Notes: generated by a model not told the origin, from the letters alone. A stretch of DNA of 64,000 nt from Hyaloraphidium curvatum (GCA_025558095.1 JAIVFI010000010.1:310001-374000), one strand, 5' to 3'. Counted from the stretch's first letter, positions 10,499 to 24,625 are shown. Numbers and translations are program-made.

Positions 10499-10708
10499 GG
10501 CTAAGGCGGGCGCGGCACCGCGCGGATCTGCGTGACGCTTCTGCCCGGGCGCGCGGCACGGCCGGCGCTCCCTCGCTGCTCTCGAGAAGAGTTCGGTGGA
10601 AGGCCCGATTTTTCGGTATCAAGCCCTCCTCCTAGACGCGTTGACTTCCAAAAATCGCGGGGCAAACACGAATCATCGCTCGCACTTCCGGCCAATGGAA
10701 ACGCGTCG
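10499..10708. promoter_or_regulatory. Shared promoter region of VAP and SEC16
   Basis: This is 210 bp between the divergent start codons of two genes acting at the ER. No specific element was recognised. Confidence 0.4.
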
Positions 10709-13700
10709 ATGAGCGGCGATTTCCCGTTCTTCGGCGCGGGCGGGGGCCCGTCGCCGTTCGACGCCCTCGGCGGCCCCCCTCCCCAACCCGCGCAGCGCCC
10801 GCCTCCCGGCCCGTCGGGCGACGCGGCGGCGCTGTTCGGCGACGGAGGCGCGTTTTTCGGGGGCCCTCCGCAGCCGGTGGGAGGCGCACAGAGGCCGCCC
10901 GTCGGAGGCGAGCTGCCCGCGAGCCTGTTTGGGGACCCCGCGAACGACCCCTTCGGGGCTGCGCTCGGCATCGGCGCCCCGCCGCAGCCCGTGCAGCCCG
11001 CGCACGCCGCGCAATCGGTGCAGCTGCAGCAACCACCGCATGCTGCAATTCCGCAGCAGGCGATCCCCGCGGCTGCCCCCGCTGCCGCCGCCCCGGCCCC
11101 GGCGCCCGACGTACTCGACTACAACACCGTGGCGGGCAAATGGGTCTGGGACGACTCGACCAACATGTTCTACGACGGCGTCATGGGCATCTACTTTTCG
11201 CTCGACGAGTCTGGTGCGGCATATTACGGATACACGTGGGACGAAGGTGCCATTCCGCGCTGCTGTCCTCGTGTCGGGTCACTCATCGACCAATCCACAC
11301 AGACACAAACAACTGGGCATTCGCTTCCGTCCTTGTGTACGCACCGCAGGATGGCGGGAATGTGGCCGCCGCGGAGCCGGCCCAGGGGACGGACGCCATC
11401 GACCTGTCTGCTTTCGCCCTCACCCAACGACCTCCCGCCGACCTGCCGCTGGCACTGGCACCGCAACGCGCGGCACCGCAGCCGTCGTTGGACTTGCAGG
11501 CGCTCGATGATGCCTTCTCCACGGGCGGCGGTGGCCCATCGTTGAGCTTCGATCCGATTTTGGACGCCTTTTCAACAGGGCCTGTTACGCCGCCTCCGGC
11601 CGCGATACCGGAGCCTGTTCCGCCCGCGCGGCAGGAGCCCGTGGTGCCGCCACCGGCGGTCCAGGAAGTGCCGCCGCCCGTGGCCCGCCAGGAGCTTCCA
11701 CCGGCCCCGGCACCGCCTCTGCCCATGGCGGAGCCTCCGGCAGCAAAGATCAAGCCTGCGGAACCACCTCGGCCTTCCATTGAGCCTCCGCGCGTCATCG
11801 AGCCGCCAACCGCAAGTCTCGACTCCGCTCCGCCGCCGGCTTCGATCGTCGCCTCCGTCGGCCCCACGTCTCTGCCGAGCGCTTCCCTTGGGCGCAACCC
11901 TTCGCGGGAACTGCACCCCCGTCGGCCCACCTCCAGCCTCCGCACGTCGCCCGGCACCTCCCCCTCCAAGCCCGCCGCGGGCGCCGGCACCGGCGAGCCC
12001 GACATCTTCGACCTAATCCTGCAGGGCCCCGCTGCAGCAGCGCCCGCGCCGGTGGTGCCGAGGGGCGGTTCGTACATCCGGTCTCTGGCGGAGAGGAGAC
12101 GCGGGGCGGCGGGCGACGCCAAGGGGAAAGAGAAGGAGAAGGAGAAGGAACCCCCGGCCCGGGAGAAGGAATCGCCCAAGAAGGAACCTGTCGCTTTGGA
12201 AAGGGAGCCGCCGTTGCCCGAGCCGCGGAAAGAGGAACCTGCTCCACCGCGGGCACCGCCTGCTCCGGAGCCGTGGGTTGCCGTGCTGCGTTGCCGTTTC
12301 GAGTTTTGTTGATCATGATTGACTCCCTCAGGTCCGCGCCTCCGCTGCCGCCGGACGGGTTTGGTGAGATTATGAAGGCTTCGGAGCCCCTGGATGCTCC
12401 GCCCATCTTCTCCATTCCGACCGAAACCACCGCGGCGTCGACCGACCTGGGACCTCCGCCGACGAGCGTCGGCTTCCAGCCGCAGCCCGTCGCCGACGAC
12501 GATCTGGACGAGCTCGTGCTCTCGCGGCCAAAGCCGCCGCAGGAGACCGCGCCCTTCGGGTTCGGCGACGACGAGTTCCCGCCCGCGCCGACTTTCGAAA
12601 TCGGAGAGGCTTTCGCGCCTGCACCCGATGTCTTTCCGATCAGCGCGTTCGAACAGCCCCGGGAGCCGTTCGCACCCGCAGCGAATCTTTCTCTCCCCTC
12701 TGCGCCCCCGGCCCAGATCCAAGCCGAGATTCCGGACATCCTCTCCCCCGAAAGGGAGCCCGGCCAGCACGCCCCGACCTTTGACGAGCTCCCCATCACC
12801 GAAACCACGCCCGAGTTTCCTCCGCCCGAGCTGCCTGCGGAGGAGCCCGCGTTCAGTGCCGCCGGGGGGGTGGACGATTACTCGGCGCCCGTTGAGGAAT
12901 GGTACGGGGAGGGATACGGCTCCCACCAGGCCGAGGGTGCGGGCGAGTACGCTGCCGATGCCGGTGGCGTGTATGGCGGCGGGGAATATGCCGGTGGAGA
13001 GTATGCCGGTGGAGAATACGCCGGCGGAGAGTACGCCGCTGGAGCGCACGCAGGCGGAGAATATGCCGGCGAGGGTTTGGGGTTGGAGGGCTATCCCCCG
13101 GCGGGAGCAGAGGGCTATTCCGGGTTCGGGGAAACCGCGGGTTACGATGCCGCTGCCTACGGTTCGGATGCTGCGTATGGATACCAGCAGGAAGCCGCGA
13201 CTTACGATGCGGGAGCCGGCTACACCGGGGACGGTTCCGGCGCGGAAGGATACGGCGCGGAAGGATACGGCACGGAAGGCTACGGTGAGGACGCGTACGG
13301 GTACGGCCAGGACGCCGCGGCGGATCCGGGAGCATACGCGGCGGACGTGTCGGAGTTTGAGGTGGCGCGACCGATGGCCGAAGCGTACCCGAGCGCGCCC
13401 CCTGAACCCACCGAGCACGTGGCACCGGCTGCCGATGAGAATTGGCAGGACAACTCGGACGCGATATCGACGGCCAGCAGTGCCCGCGATCGGCGCCACG
13501 TCTCCTGCCCCTCGTGCGGGAAGCGCAACGACCCGGAATCCAACTTTTGTTCCAAATGCGGTTCCAAACTTGCAGGACTGCCGGTGCATCAGCCTCAGGG
13601 TGCGGTCCCTACCGACGCCCCGCCGCTCTCGGGTTCTCCTGCGCCGCCGAGCATGCCGATCGGATCCCGCGGCGGTGCCAATCCCTACGCGAAGCAAGGC

Positions 13701-16700
13701 CTCAGCCCCGCCCGCAGCCGGACTTCGTCGCCCTCGTTCAACGCGCAGCCAACCGTCCGAGGCTCTCCTGTGCCTGCGGAAAGCGCCCCACACCACCACG
13801 CTCCCGCTCTTCAGCGCTACCGGACTTCGCCGGCCGTCGTGGAGGGCCGACCAGCGATCGGCAGGGTGCCGACGCTGCCGCCGGAGGACACCGGGATCCG
13901 CGACCCGTTGAACCGCACGCGGGGGCACTGTTTTGCCGTGTTTGGGTTCGGGGGGAAGCTGGTTTCAATGGTCCCGATCAAGCAGAGCAGATTCAATGCC
14001 GCCGTTGGTGCCGCTGTGGAGAAAGTGTACGCCGGGAACGTGGTCGTTCGCCCGCTCAAGGCGGCCAGGGTGCCGGCGCTGCAAGGCGAGATGGCGAAAG
14101 TCGTTCGCTTCGCGGGCCCCGTACTGGGGCCGAAGGCCAAACCCAACAAAAAGGACGCGCTCAAGCTCGCATCGACGGTTGTGCAAGAGCTCGAGGGTGA
14201 GATCGCGAAGCTGGCCGAGATCAAGCCGATTGCATTGCGGCCGGGGTCGGCGACCGACGGTGACCGGCACGCTGCCCGCGCCCTTCTCGAGGAGCGGCTA
14301 GCCCTGTGGAAGCTTGTCAGGGCGGCGATCGAGAACGACGGCTCTTTCTTCAGCACCCAGGGCGGCAAGCCGACCGCCGTTCCCGCCCCAGTCGTGCTCG
14401 CCGTGCTTTCCCAGCTCCGCGGCCAGCACGCTCCCCCGGATGGATTCTTTGGCCGCATCGAAGCCGCCCTGCAGGAAGGCAACAAGCAACTTGCTTGCAG
14501 CATCGCCCGGGAGAACGGGCAGTGGGCGCACGCACTCGTCCTTTCCAGCATCATCGACCGCGCGACCTATGCCGAAGTGTTGTCATCGTTCGCCCGGACG
14601 CAGTTTGACGCCAAAGCGGACGCCGACGGAACCAAGTATGTCCCGCCTGGGAACGCTCCGGCGCTTCGGGTTCTGTATAACCTGATCGCTGGCATCACGG
14701 GGGAGGACGCCGGTGAGTTCATCGCCTGCCTTTGCTGCCAATCTCTCCTGAACCCGACCTGCCCCAGTCATCGACTTCCTACCGCCCGAAGCCAGCCAGG
14801 CTCCGTCGACCGAGGAAATCAACGTGTGGCGGTCCATTCTTTCCATCGTTCTGGCCAATAGGACGCCGGCGGATTCGGCCGCGATCACGGGCTTGGGTGA
14901 CCTGCTCCGAGGACATTCCCGCCTGCACGCTGCCCAGATATGGCAAGTTTCGCACTCTAGCGCCCCGGTTCACAATCCGTGACCAATTTGCCGTCCCCGC
15001 AGCTACCTGCTCTCCCCCGCCTCCAGCATTGTCGGCGGCCTTGACGCTCCCAATGCTCGTGTCGTTCTCCTGGACACCGACCACGTCGGAAAGCTCGGGT
15101 CTCGGCGTCCGCGCTTCTACCAGTCTACGGATGGTGTCCATCTCATGGAATTGCTGGAGCTGGCACAGATCCTGCATGCCGGCTCCAACGTCGCCGCCGG
15201 ATGCTTGCCGCACCTCCAGGCCTACAAGCTTGTGCACGCATACCGCCTGGCCGAGCTCGGGTTCACGGATGTTGCATCCAAGTACTGCGAGAGCATCGAG
15301 GACATCGTCAACATCTACGCCAAGGGCAGCCCGTACTTCAACCGCAGGTTCCTGGAGGCCCTCAAGGAGCTCGATGCCCGTCTGTCTGTGGCGAGCACCT
15401 CGGCGCCCGGTGCTTCGGACTCGAAGGACGGCGGGTGGTTGAAGAACATGACCAAGTTCGACGGGTGGATGTCTGCCTTGGACAAGGGCCTGAACAAGTT
15501 CATGAACGGCGCTGTAGGCGTGGACACGGCAGAAGCGCCGGCGGCAATCACAGCCCCGCCGCTCGCCCCCGTTCACGAAGAGATGCCGCCGCCGCCGCTG
15601 TCGGACCCTGCTTCTGTTCCTACGTTCGTGCCTTTTGCTATGCCGCCGGTGTCGCAGGGCAACGGCACGGCAGCAAGCGCGGACGCCTTCCCTGCGCAGA
15701 CCATGACAGGGGAGGAGCTTTCGTATTACCAGCCGGAGTATAGCGGCGGGGGCGGGAACTATGGCTACGGCACCGGCTACGCCGCGCACGATGGGTACGG
15801 CGGCCAGTACGCCGAAGGGGAGGGCCAGTGGCAGCCGGAGGCACACGGGGAAGGCGCTGAAGAGTACGCCGATTACTACGATCAGGGGACCGAAAGCTAC
15901 GTCGGCGGCGATGGCGAAGCAACGTATGATGAAGCAGGGAACCCGTACGGCGAGCAGGCGGGGTACGGCGAGCAGGCTGGGTACGGCGGGCAGGCCGGGT
16001 ACGGCGAGCAATCCGGATACAGCGAGCAGGCTGGATACGGTGAGCAGGCGGAGTATGGGGAGCAGGCGGGATACGGCGAGCAGGCGGGATACGGCGAGCA
16101 GGCGGACCAGTTCGCGGACCAGTACGCCGATCAACAGTCGTCGTGGGATCAGGGTGCATATGGGACCGATCCAGGCCAGCAGTTCGGTTCAGCCCCGGAC
16201 GACGCCGTTCCGACCTTCGAAGACCTGCAGCAACAGTCTGGCTTGCAGGCCTCCTACGGAGATGCAGATACGTCTGCCGTGCCCGAGGCTCCGGGATCGC
16301 AGGACGACTTCGGTTGGGATGACCTTCCTCCCGTGCCCATGACGAATCCCGTACCCACGTCGTCGGCGGGTCGCGCCGGCGGTGGTGCACCTATCCCGGC
16401 TCAGGCATCTGCTCCCGCTTTCGGTGTACCACCGCCCGCTCCTTTCTCCCCTCCTGTCTCTACGCAACCGCCGGCTTGGGGAGCGACCCCTCAACAGCAA
16501 CCCCCTTCTTCGTCGCCTAGGGCACACGAGGATTTGGACGATGATCTGGGCTTTGGCAACAAATCGTTGAAACCCGAAAAGCCAGCGGATGACGCGACAG
16601 AGAAGGAGGACTCGAAGGCAAAGGGTTGGTTTGCTCTGCAATTGCAAGGGTCTTCCTGTGCTCACTGGTTTCTATTCGGTAGCAGCGGCGGAAGCGCCAA

Positions 16701-17305
16701 AGTCGGGTTGGCTTTCGGGAATCACTGGCTTGTTCAAGCGCCCGCAAGGAGGACCTGTCAAGGCGGATCTGGGGGAGGAGAACACTTTCTATTACGACAA
16801 GGATTTGGGACGATGGGTCAACAAAAAGGCAGGGGCGGATGCTGCGGCGGCGCCCAAGGAGCTGCCGCCGCCGCCGATGGGACGGCCGGCGGCGGGTGTG
16901 TCGGCGCCACCACCTGGATCTGGGACGGCGCCTGGAACTCCCCCCATGGGACCTCCAGCAGGCGGGCTCGGTAATCCTGCGGCCGCAGGTGCCTCGGCTC
17001 TCATTCCCGGGGCAGGGCCGACGCCGTTTGCCGCGGGGAGCGCGGGAACGAGCAAGCGGCGCGGAGCTGCGAACCGTTACGTCGACGTGCTCGGATCGGG
17101 GGCCGGTGGTGGGTCTGTGCCAGCCAGCCGTCCGACGGCCGCCAGTTTCTTGCCTACCCCCGGTTTGGTGCCTGCGGGCCAGCCGCCTACCGTGTTTAAG
17201 CCGATGGTTCCCAGTGGCGGAGAGGGCACCGGATCGGACTACTGGAACTCTTTCGGACAAGGAGGCGCGGGTGAATCTGACCAACAAGCTGATGCTGGAT
17301 CGTAG
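10709..17305 (+). CDS. SEC16: Sec16, COPII coat scaffold of ER exit sites
   Basis: Peripheral ER protein that organises COPII assembly. Six exons encode 2,102 residues: 10709-11246, 11303-12272, 12332-14712, 14768-14942, 15003-16624 and 16683-17305. Introns are 55-60 bp; the one at 14943-15002 is GC-AG (GCAAGT). Near residues 134-190 is an OCRE-like aromatic stretch (NMFYDGVMGIYFSLDESGAA). A zinc ribbon CPSC...CSKC lies at about 895-920, which I do not know from Sec16. The central conserved domain starts at about 1026 (FAVFGFGGKLVSMVP), followed by the helical Sec13/Sec23-binding ancestral coatomer element. The C-terminal signature DLGEENTFYYDKDLGRWVNK is at about 1925. Long Pro-rich and repetitive linkers separate the domains. 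The in-frame ATG at 10709 was chosen because MSGDFPFF begins the recognisable low-complexity N-terminus. Confidence 0.95.
12979..13071 (+). repeat. 15-bp in-frame repeat (GGEYA) in SEC16
   Basis: About six imperfect copies of a 15-bp unit encode Gly-Gly-Glu-Tyr-Ala inside a disordered Sec16 linker. Third positions vary (tat/tac, gag/gaa), so the peptide repeat is kept while codons drift. Confidence 0.85.
15945..16104 (+). repeat. 18-bp in-frame repeat (GYGEQA) in SEC16
   Basis: About nine copies of an 18-bp unit encode a Tyr-Gly-Glu-Gln-Ala-Gly-like hexapeptide with minor variants (GGQA, GEQS, SEQA, EYGEQA). It lies in the C-terminal Tyr/Gly/Gln-rich linker, a composition seen in condensate-forming regions. 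Confidence 0.85.
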
Positions 17306-17405
17306 TTACTGTCTTGTATTGCCGGTGTAGATGAACAGCGGTCTTGCAGATCATTGCTTGATCGTCTTTCACGCACAGCCTGGCGAATGAGCGAATGCCT
17401 AGAAA

Positions 17406-18764
17406 ATGACCGGCATCCAAAGGCTCGGCGCGGCCTCTGGATGCGCGACACGGTGTCGGAATATCTTCGATGCAGTTGGAACTGTGCTCCCCCGCCCATC
17501 GCTGGCGAGGAAACGCGCTCGAGCGGTCCGGGCTGCTTCCGCTCCGGCCGTTCTGCAGATTCGGCTTCACGCCGGACACTCCCATGGACACGATGGGCAC
17601 CACCACCACCACCATCCGAAGCAGGATAGACTGACCGTTGGGCCGAAGGCCGCGGAATCTGCCCGAGAAGCTCCCGCCTCCTCCCCGGACGCGACATCGC
17701 GGCCGACAGCCCCCGCTGCCTCTGCGGCGATCGCCGAGAGTCCGGACCTGACGGCCGCCGGAGCCTTCAAGTATGCGGCTGATTTGGTCAGGTTCGTCGG
17801 ACCTTTGCCCGTCGTGCCGTCCAGAAACCAACTCGGGGCCTCAGGCGTGCAGACTACGACCACTACTTAATCTCTCTTTTCCAACCGTCTCCTTCGGCGC
17901 GTAATACCTACGTGACGCTGCGTGCTTTCAACGTGGAGCTTGCGCAGGTCAGGGACATTGTGTCCAACCCCCTGATCGGTAGGATGAGGATGCAGTTCTG
18001 GAGGGACACAATCGAGGAGTGCTTCCAGGGGAGGCCGAGAAAGACGCCCGTCGCCGTCGCCCTCGGCGAGGTCCTGAAGACGACGCAGCTCTCGAAGCTC
18101 TGGTTCACCAGGATCATAAACGAGCGGGACGCCAACTTGGACGTGGAGCAGTACATTTCGGTCAAGGACATGGAAAAGTACTGCGAGAACACGTCTTCCG
18201 CCCTGTTGTACCTCCATCTGGACTCGCTGGGCGTCAAGAACAGCCTCGCAGACCACGCGGCGAGCCACCTTGGCAAAGCTTCCGGCATCGCCACCCTGCT
18301 CAAAGGAACCCCGTATCAGGCCAAGGAGCGCCGCGTCTACCTGCCAGGGGAGATCCTTTCGAAGGTGGGGGCCTCGGTGCCCGTCCGGCTCTGTCCAGTC
18401 TGACGATAGGTTGCGCAGCATGGCGTTTCGCAGGAGGACCTGTACCGCTCGGGGCCGGATGCCAAGGGCCTAGCGGACTCGGTCTTTGACATTGCCACCA
18501 TCGCCAACAACCATGCTCAGACCGCGCGAAAGCTGATGGAGACCCCGGAGTTCCCCAAGCGCGCCATCCCTGCCCTCCTCAGCCTGGTTGGTTGTTGTCC
18601 TTTGGCCGAAAGCGGTCGCTGATGATCGGACGCAGATCCCGACGGAGAACTTCCTCGCAACGTTGGAGCTGGCGAACTTTAACATATTTGACTCTCGTGT
18701 ACACCAGCGGCGTTGGAATTGGCCGGCGCAGCTGTGGTGGAGGGCGAGGAGCCTGTTCAAATGA
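17406..18764 (+). CDS. NDUFAF6: Mitochondrial complex I assembly factor NDUFAF6-like (squalene/phytoene synthase fold)
   Basis: Four exons: 17406-17791, 17845-18364, 18419-18586 and 18636-18764 (400 residues), with introns of 53, 54 and 49 bp and consistent phases. The N-terminus is Arg/Ala-rich without early acids, fitting a mitochondrial presequence, and carries a histidine-rich patch (HAGHSHGHDGHHHHHH). The conserved core begins at DYDHYLISLF and continues TLRAFNVELAQVRD, GRMRMQFWRD, HLGKASGIATLLKGTP and VYLPGEI, all typical of the NDUFAF6 branch of the trans-isoprenyl-diphosphate-synthase superfamily. The Asp-rich catalytic motifs of true squalene or phytoene synthases are not obvious, as in NDUFAF6. 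It helps build complex I subunit ND1 in animals. It follows SEC16 by 100 bp on the same strand. Confidence 0.88.
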
Positions 18765-18856
18765 TTGACGAAGCGCGGCGGGAACAACACTTCACCGAAA
18801 TTCGTCCGGCGCCCTGTCCCACGCGCGGCGCGGAAGCCGACGCCCCAGCATCCAAC

Positions 18857-21800
18857 ATGAGCTTTGAAGACCTATCTGCGGATTTCGGGGACCTTGACGC
18901 CCCCGGGTCCGACGCGGACCGGCGCCCGAGGTCCTCAACACCGGACTCGCTGTCCCGCCAGTTCTCCACGCGTCGGGACGACACGTCTCCGCGCGCCGTC
19001 CTTGGGGCGGCGGGCAACATACCTGAGCGGCGCGGTGGCTCCGGAGGTATGCGGAGAGCGGGCGACACGTACACGCAATTGGCGGCGCAGACCCCGACGG
19101 TCTCGCGCAGCCGCAAGTCGTCGCTCGACGACGGCTACGACCAGCAGGACCTGGCGGACTACGGCGGCTCCCCGACGGGCTCCGTCGTGATCAATACCAT
19201 GTCGGACGCGGCAAGCCCGTTCGCCAACTTCCGGGATCAGCCTGGGCACACCCTTCCGTGGCGGAAATCGGGTGCCATGCGCGACATCTTCAACGCGTCG
19301 GCCGAAACGAGTCCTGAGGGCCAAGGCCGGCGGGGCCTTGAGAACGAGGGCCAGGGTGGTCTCGCTCGGCACTTGGCGGCCGGCGGGGCCGCACGCATGC
19401 GAATGCTCCAAAGCTCCGGGGCCCACCTCGAGGAGAACAAATCGCCGAGGCATTTCAAGCCTCCTCTTTACGAGCCGCGCTCCCGCACGGCTTCGACGTC
19501 GCTCGCGCCTCCGGCAAGCGATCTCGCTAAGCCCAGGACGGGCCGCCAACGCGTCGTCTACCCCGGAGGTCATCGCAAGGGCGAGAAGCAGGTCTCCGAG
19601 GAAGAGGATCGGCGTCCATCTTCCGCGGGCGAGAAGCTGTATGCAGCTCAGCAGACGGCTTCCCCGCAGAAGCCGTCCACGGCAGCGTCACAGTTCGATA
19701 CCCTGACACGAGCCAAGCTGGACGCCCTGGTCAATGAGCTCGACTCCATACATCAGAACCGCGAGGAATTTGGAAAGGTCATGCGGGGGCAATCAAGTGC
19801 CAGTGCTTCGAGAGGTGAGCAGCACTGAGTTCATGGCCGAAGCTCCACTTACAGTGGCCCAGATCCCAGTCCGCGGCGCAACTTCTCCGAGCATTCGACA
19901 TCGTCCTCGGCATATCCTTCGGACATTGACTTTGTGGACGATGAAGGAAACCGCCCGCGGCGTCGGATGTCTTCCGGCAACGCGTCCCCGTTACGGGGAA
20001 GCGCTGTGCACGGCACATCGGAGTCGCCACCCAGGGCGAGCGACGAGAGCCCTCCGGGGCCGCGTGTCCCCACCGGCCGGAGCGTCATGACGAGCTCGAC
20101 GACCAAGTCGGGGTCGTCAAGCAAATCACAGGCCAGCTCCACCGCCAAAGCCTCCAAGAAAGGCTTCATATCAGGTGAGGCGGTCTTGCCACCGCTCTCA
20201 ATACTGTTCACGAAATGTATCACAACAGCGGAGGAGTATCGCACTCAACGGAACCATATGGATGCGCCGCCCATCTCCGAGGAGGACGAGGACGACCACT
20301 TTGACGACTTTGGCCCGCCCCTGAACCTGGATCAGGAGCACCTTGCCGCGGACAGCGATCGTCGGCAGTGGTCTGCTGAAGGGTCTTTGCCACGTTCTGC
20401 TTCTCCTTGGGACCGTTCCGGTCGGGATCAGTGGTCCATCGGCAACCATGCGTACTCTCCCGTGCTGCAGTTGCATGACCGGGTCCCGGTGGGCGAATCG
20501 GCGAACACTTCCCGTGCCAACAACACCACCCAGGAGAACCTGAACCTCATCCTGGAAACGCTCAGTAAGTCGTTTACTGGCACAAGAGCGATTCACGCTT
20601 AGATTTGCGTCTTCAGACAACCGGCTGGAAGCAAAGTTGGACCGCATCGCCGCCATGGTTTCGTCTCCGGTAAAGCACCTCCAGGGTGCGTCGCCGGAGC
20701 CTATTGCCGAGGCATCGCGCAGGGAATCAGAGGCAGCACTCAAGGACCGCTCTTCGGAAGCTTTGGCGGAACTGCGACACGATTCGGACATGAGCCCGCC
20801 TCGACCTCGGCTGTCCGCCGAAGCATCCTCCTTGAGTGCCAGCGGTGGCCTCGGGCCGAGACCTGCACCGGCTTCCGACGCGCTTCTGAAGGCGCTGGGC
20901 GGAAGCTCCGACGAGCTGCGCGAGGCGTCGGAGGTCGACCTGGGCGCTTCACGGCTGGAATCTCTCTACGGGCTCTCTAGCCAGTGCCCGAAACTGCGCA
21001 AACTGGTGGCAGGCGACAATCAGCTCACCTTCCTGACTGGCGTTCCGGATTCCGTCACTCATTTGGTTTTGAGCCGAAATAGGTGCGTTTGCGTCTCGGT
21101 TTGAAGAGTGCATCTAACAGCGGCATGCGTGCTTTTGGTAGGCTTTCGAACTTGACGAGCTTCCGCCATCTTCGGGATCTAAAGGTCTTGGACGTGTCGC
21201 ACAACCAGCTGCAGGACCTCAGTGGCATTTCCGGCTTGATGCACCTCGCGGAATTGCGTGCCGATCACAATCAGATCTGCACGCTCTCGGGCGTCCTTGG
21301 CCTGGAGAGTTTGGTTCGGTGCAGCTTGCGGAGTAACGAGATCTCGGAGATCACTGCGTCGGAAGCGAGCAGGTTTCCTGCTCTGGAGTTCCTGGACGTC
21401 AGCTTCAACCGCCTTTCTCGCCTCTCCGGGATTGATGGCTTCTCCCAGTTGCAAACGCTCGTTGCGGGTGAGGTCGCTTCGTGATTCGGTGGACTGCTGC
21501 TGAAAGGTAGCATTGCAGATCACAACGCGGTCGCTACCTTTGTTCCTCGTGCACCTATGACCTCATTGGTATCGCTGTCTCTGGTCCACAACGAGCTGCA
21601 GGATCTGGACGCGAGCCGCATTCCCGGAGTTCGCGCACTTAAGCTTGACGGCAACCGCGTATCCCGGATCGACGGTGCAGACTTCCTCGCATCGCTGGAG
21701 GTACTCAGTATCAACGATCAGAACGGTGCGGATGTCATGAGCATCGACTTTGAGCGGATGGCCGCGCTTCGCCACCTCCAAATCTCTGGTACGCACCGAG

Positions 21801-22948
21801 TGGAGCTGCGGTCGTTGATTCTGATCCAACCTGCTCCCTCTGCAGAGAACGTCCTTACGAGTCTCGACTGCTTGGGGGAGTGCTCATCGCTCGAGGTCCT
21901 GGACGCCGGCTCGTGCAGTCTGCGTGGGGAGCTTCCCAAAGCTCTCGCCAAGAACGTGCCCAACCTCCGGCTCCTCAATCTCTGCCACAACAAGCTCACG
22001 GACATCTCGAACGTCAAGTACTTGCATCGGCTGCGGCGACTGATTCTGTTCGACAACCATTTGGCCGAGTTCGGCCCCGTCATTCGCGCACTCAAAGCAT
22101 GTACGAGGCTCGAGGTCCTCGATCTTCGGTGAGCCTTTGCGTGGTCCGTGCTATGGCGACTTGTTGAGGCGTTCTTCAGGGACAATCCCATCACGCAGCT
22201 GTACTACGCACAAATGCCCGTGCAGCTTTCGTCTTCAATAGGAGTCGACTCGCAGGTCACGGCCGACTACACCAAGGAAGAGGAAAAGTGGATGCGCTTG
22301 GACGACCAGTACAAGCAGGCGCTGCAGGACTCGGACTTTGTTCGTCGGCTGTGCTATCGTGCAAGCCTGATTGATCTGCTCGCCTCTTCCATACGCATCC
22401 TTGACGGCATTCCAGTCACTGAGCGCGAGAAGGCCGACGCTCGCGAGCGCGTGGCCAAGCTTAGGGCAAAAGCGGCCTCGAAGCGCACCCAATCGCAAGG
22501 CCGTGTTCAACAGACCCCTCGCAACGGCGGCGCCTCGGGTCAGGCCGCTGCAACACCGGCAACCCTTTCCGCCCTCGACAACTTATGGACCCCCGGACTT
22601 GTGACCCCCGGAACCCAAAGAGAACTTGATGGGCGTGGACTAGGAAGGAATTCGGCCGCCGCGGCTTCCGATCGCTCCGGTGGGGCGTTGCCGCAGCCCA
22701 ACTTTGGCCGATCGGCCCGGGCGCCTCCGCCCGAGGTTGTCATTACGGACGAGGACGCTCGAGGCCCTGATTTCTGGTCGGAATCGAAGCACCGGACAAC
22801 GGAAGCGCGGGATGGCGACCTGCCCGAGCTGCCCCGGAAACGGGACTCTGCCCCAGACGCCGGGGGCCTGGACTTCGACGAATCGATGTCAGTGAGTAAT
22901 TGGAAACCTGTCAGCTATCCGCTGGACTCTAGCATTGGAAGCATGTAA
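18857..22948 (+). CDS. Cdc11/Nud1-like leucine-rich-repeat scaffold of the septation/mitotic exit network
   Basis: Seven exons: 18857-19814, 19863-20174, 20229-20564, 20617-21082, 21142-21467, 21519-22128 and 22180-22948 (1,258 residues). All six introns are 48-59 bp. The N-terminal 600 or so residues are Ser/Arg-rich and disordered with many candidate phosphosites. About residues 760-1090 form SDS22-like leucine-rich repeats (LKVLDVSHNQLQDLSGISG, LRLLNLCHNKLTDISNVKYL) that run across several exon junctions. A charged C-terminal region ends DSSIGSM. This layout matches S. pombe Cdc11 and budding-yeast Nud1, which sit at the spindle pole body and recruit GTPase and kinase modules controlling cytokinesis. 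Other SDS22-repeat proteins such as centriolin-like proteins are the alternative; the disordered N-terminus and fungal context favour Cdc11. Confidence 0.82.
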
Positions 22949-24306
<1,358 letters not shown>

Positions 24307-24625
24307 CGAACTAGATTCCTATTTGCCATGTCCCTAGCGGTGGTACAACAATCGATCAAGTCAAACCGAACCACGATTTGGATGACTCAAAGACCAACCG
24401 GGTGATCGCTGCAGACGGCAATATAGAGGATGAACCGGGCCCGTTCGTCGTGAGGAACAGGAAGCGAGCCGGAATGCAAAAGTTGCTCGACAAACTGGAC
24501 GAACTGGAGGATTGACGGTGAGTGCATCGCTTAGAAACCTATTTGGAGGACTAATTTCATTGCAGACATCGTGTCCATCCGATCAGTTGTAACGCAGACA
24601 CGAATGTAGAGCATTGCCTTCACGC
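24307..24625. other. Intergenic region between SPE3 and the carrier gene
   Basis: This 319-bp stretch between two convergent genes holds no complete gene that I can support. It contains a duplicate of the last codons of the neighbouring carrier (24356-24421, listed separately). A plus-strand GTGAGT...TTGCAG intron-like stretch at about 24520-24565 has no supporting exons. Confidence 0.5.
24356..24421 (-). pseudogene. Second copy of the carrier's last 21 codons plus stop
   Basis: Read on the minus strand, this 66-bp segment encodes the same final 21 residues and TGA stop as the last exon of the carrier gene at 24626-24691, 270 bp away. Thirteen of the 21 codons differ between the copies and every difference is synonymous. 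Upstream of the matching codons the frame is open for about 40 codons but does not resemble a carrier. It may be an alternative terminal exon, although the phase from exon 3 does not fit simply. Otherwise it is the remnant of a tandem paralogue that was under selection until recently. Confidence 0.6.

Noticed and set aside
11283-13928. Open minus-strand frame of 881 codons opposite SEC16
   Set aside because: It is antisense to clearly conserved Sec16 exons, has Gly/Arg/Ser-rich low-complexity translation, and crosses two introns; a by-product of high GC.
24331-24600. Possible small plus-strand gene with an intron-like GTGAGT...TTGCAG
   Set aside because: No frame with an ATG joins across the putative intron, and conservation between the duplicated segments is perfect only in the minus-strand carrier frame.
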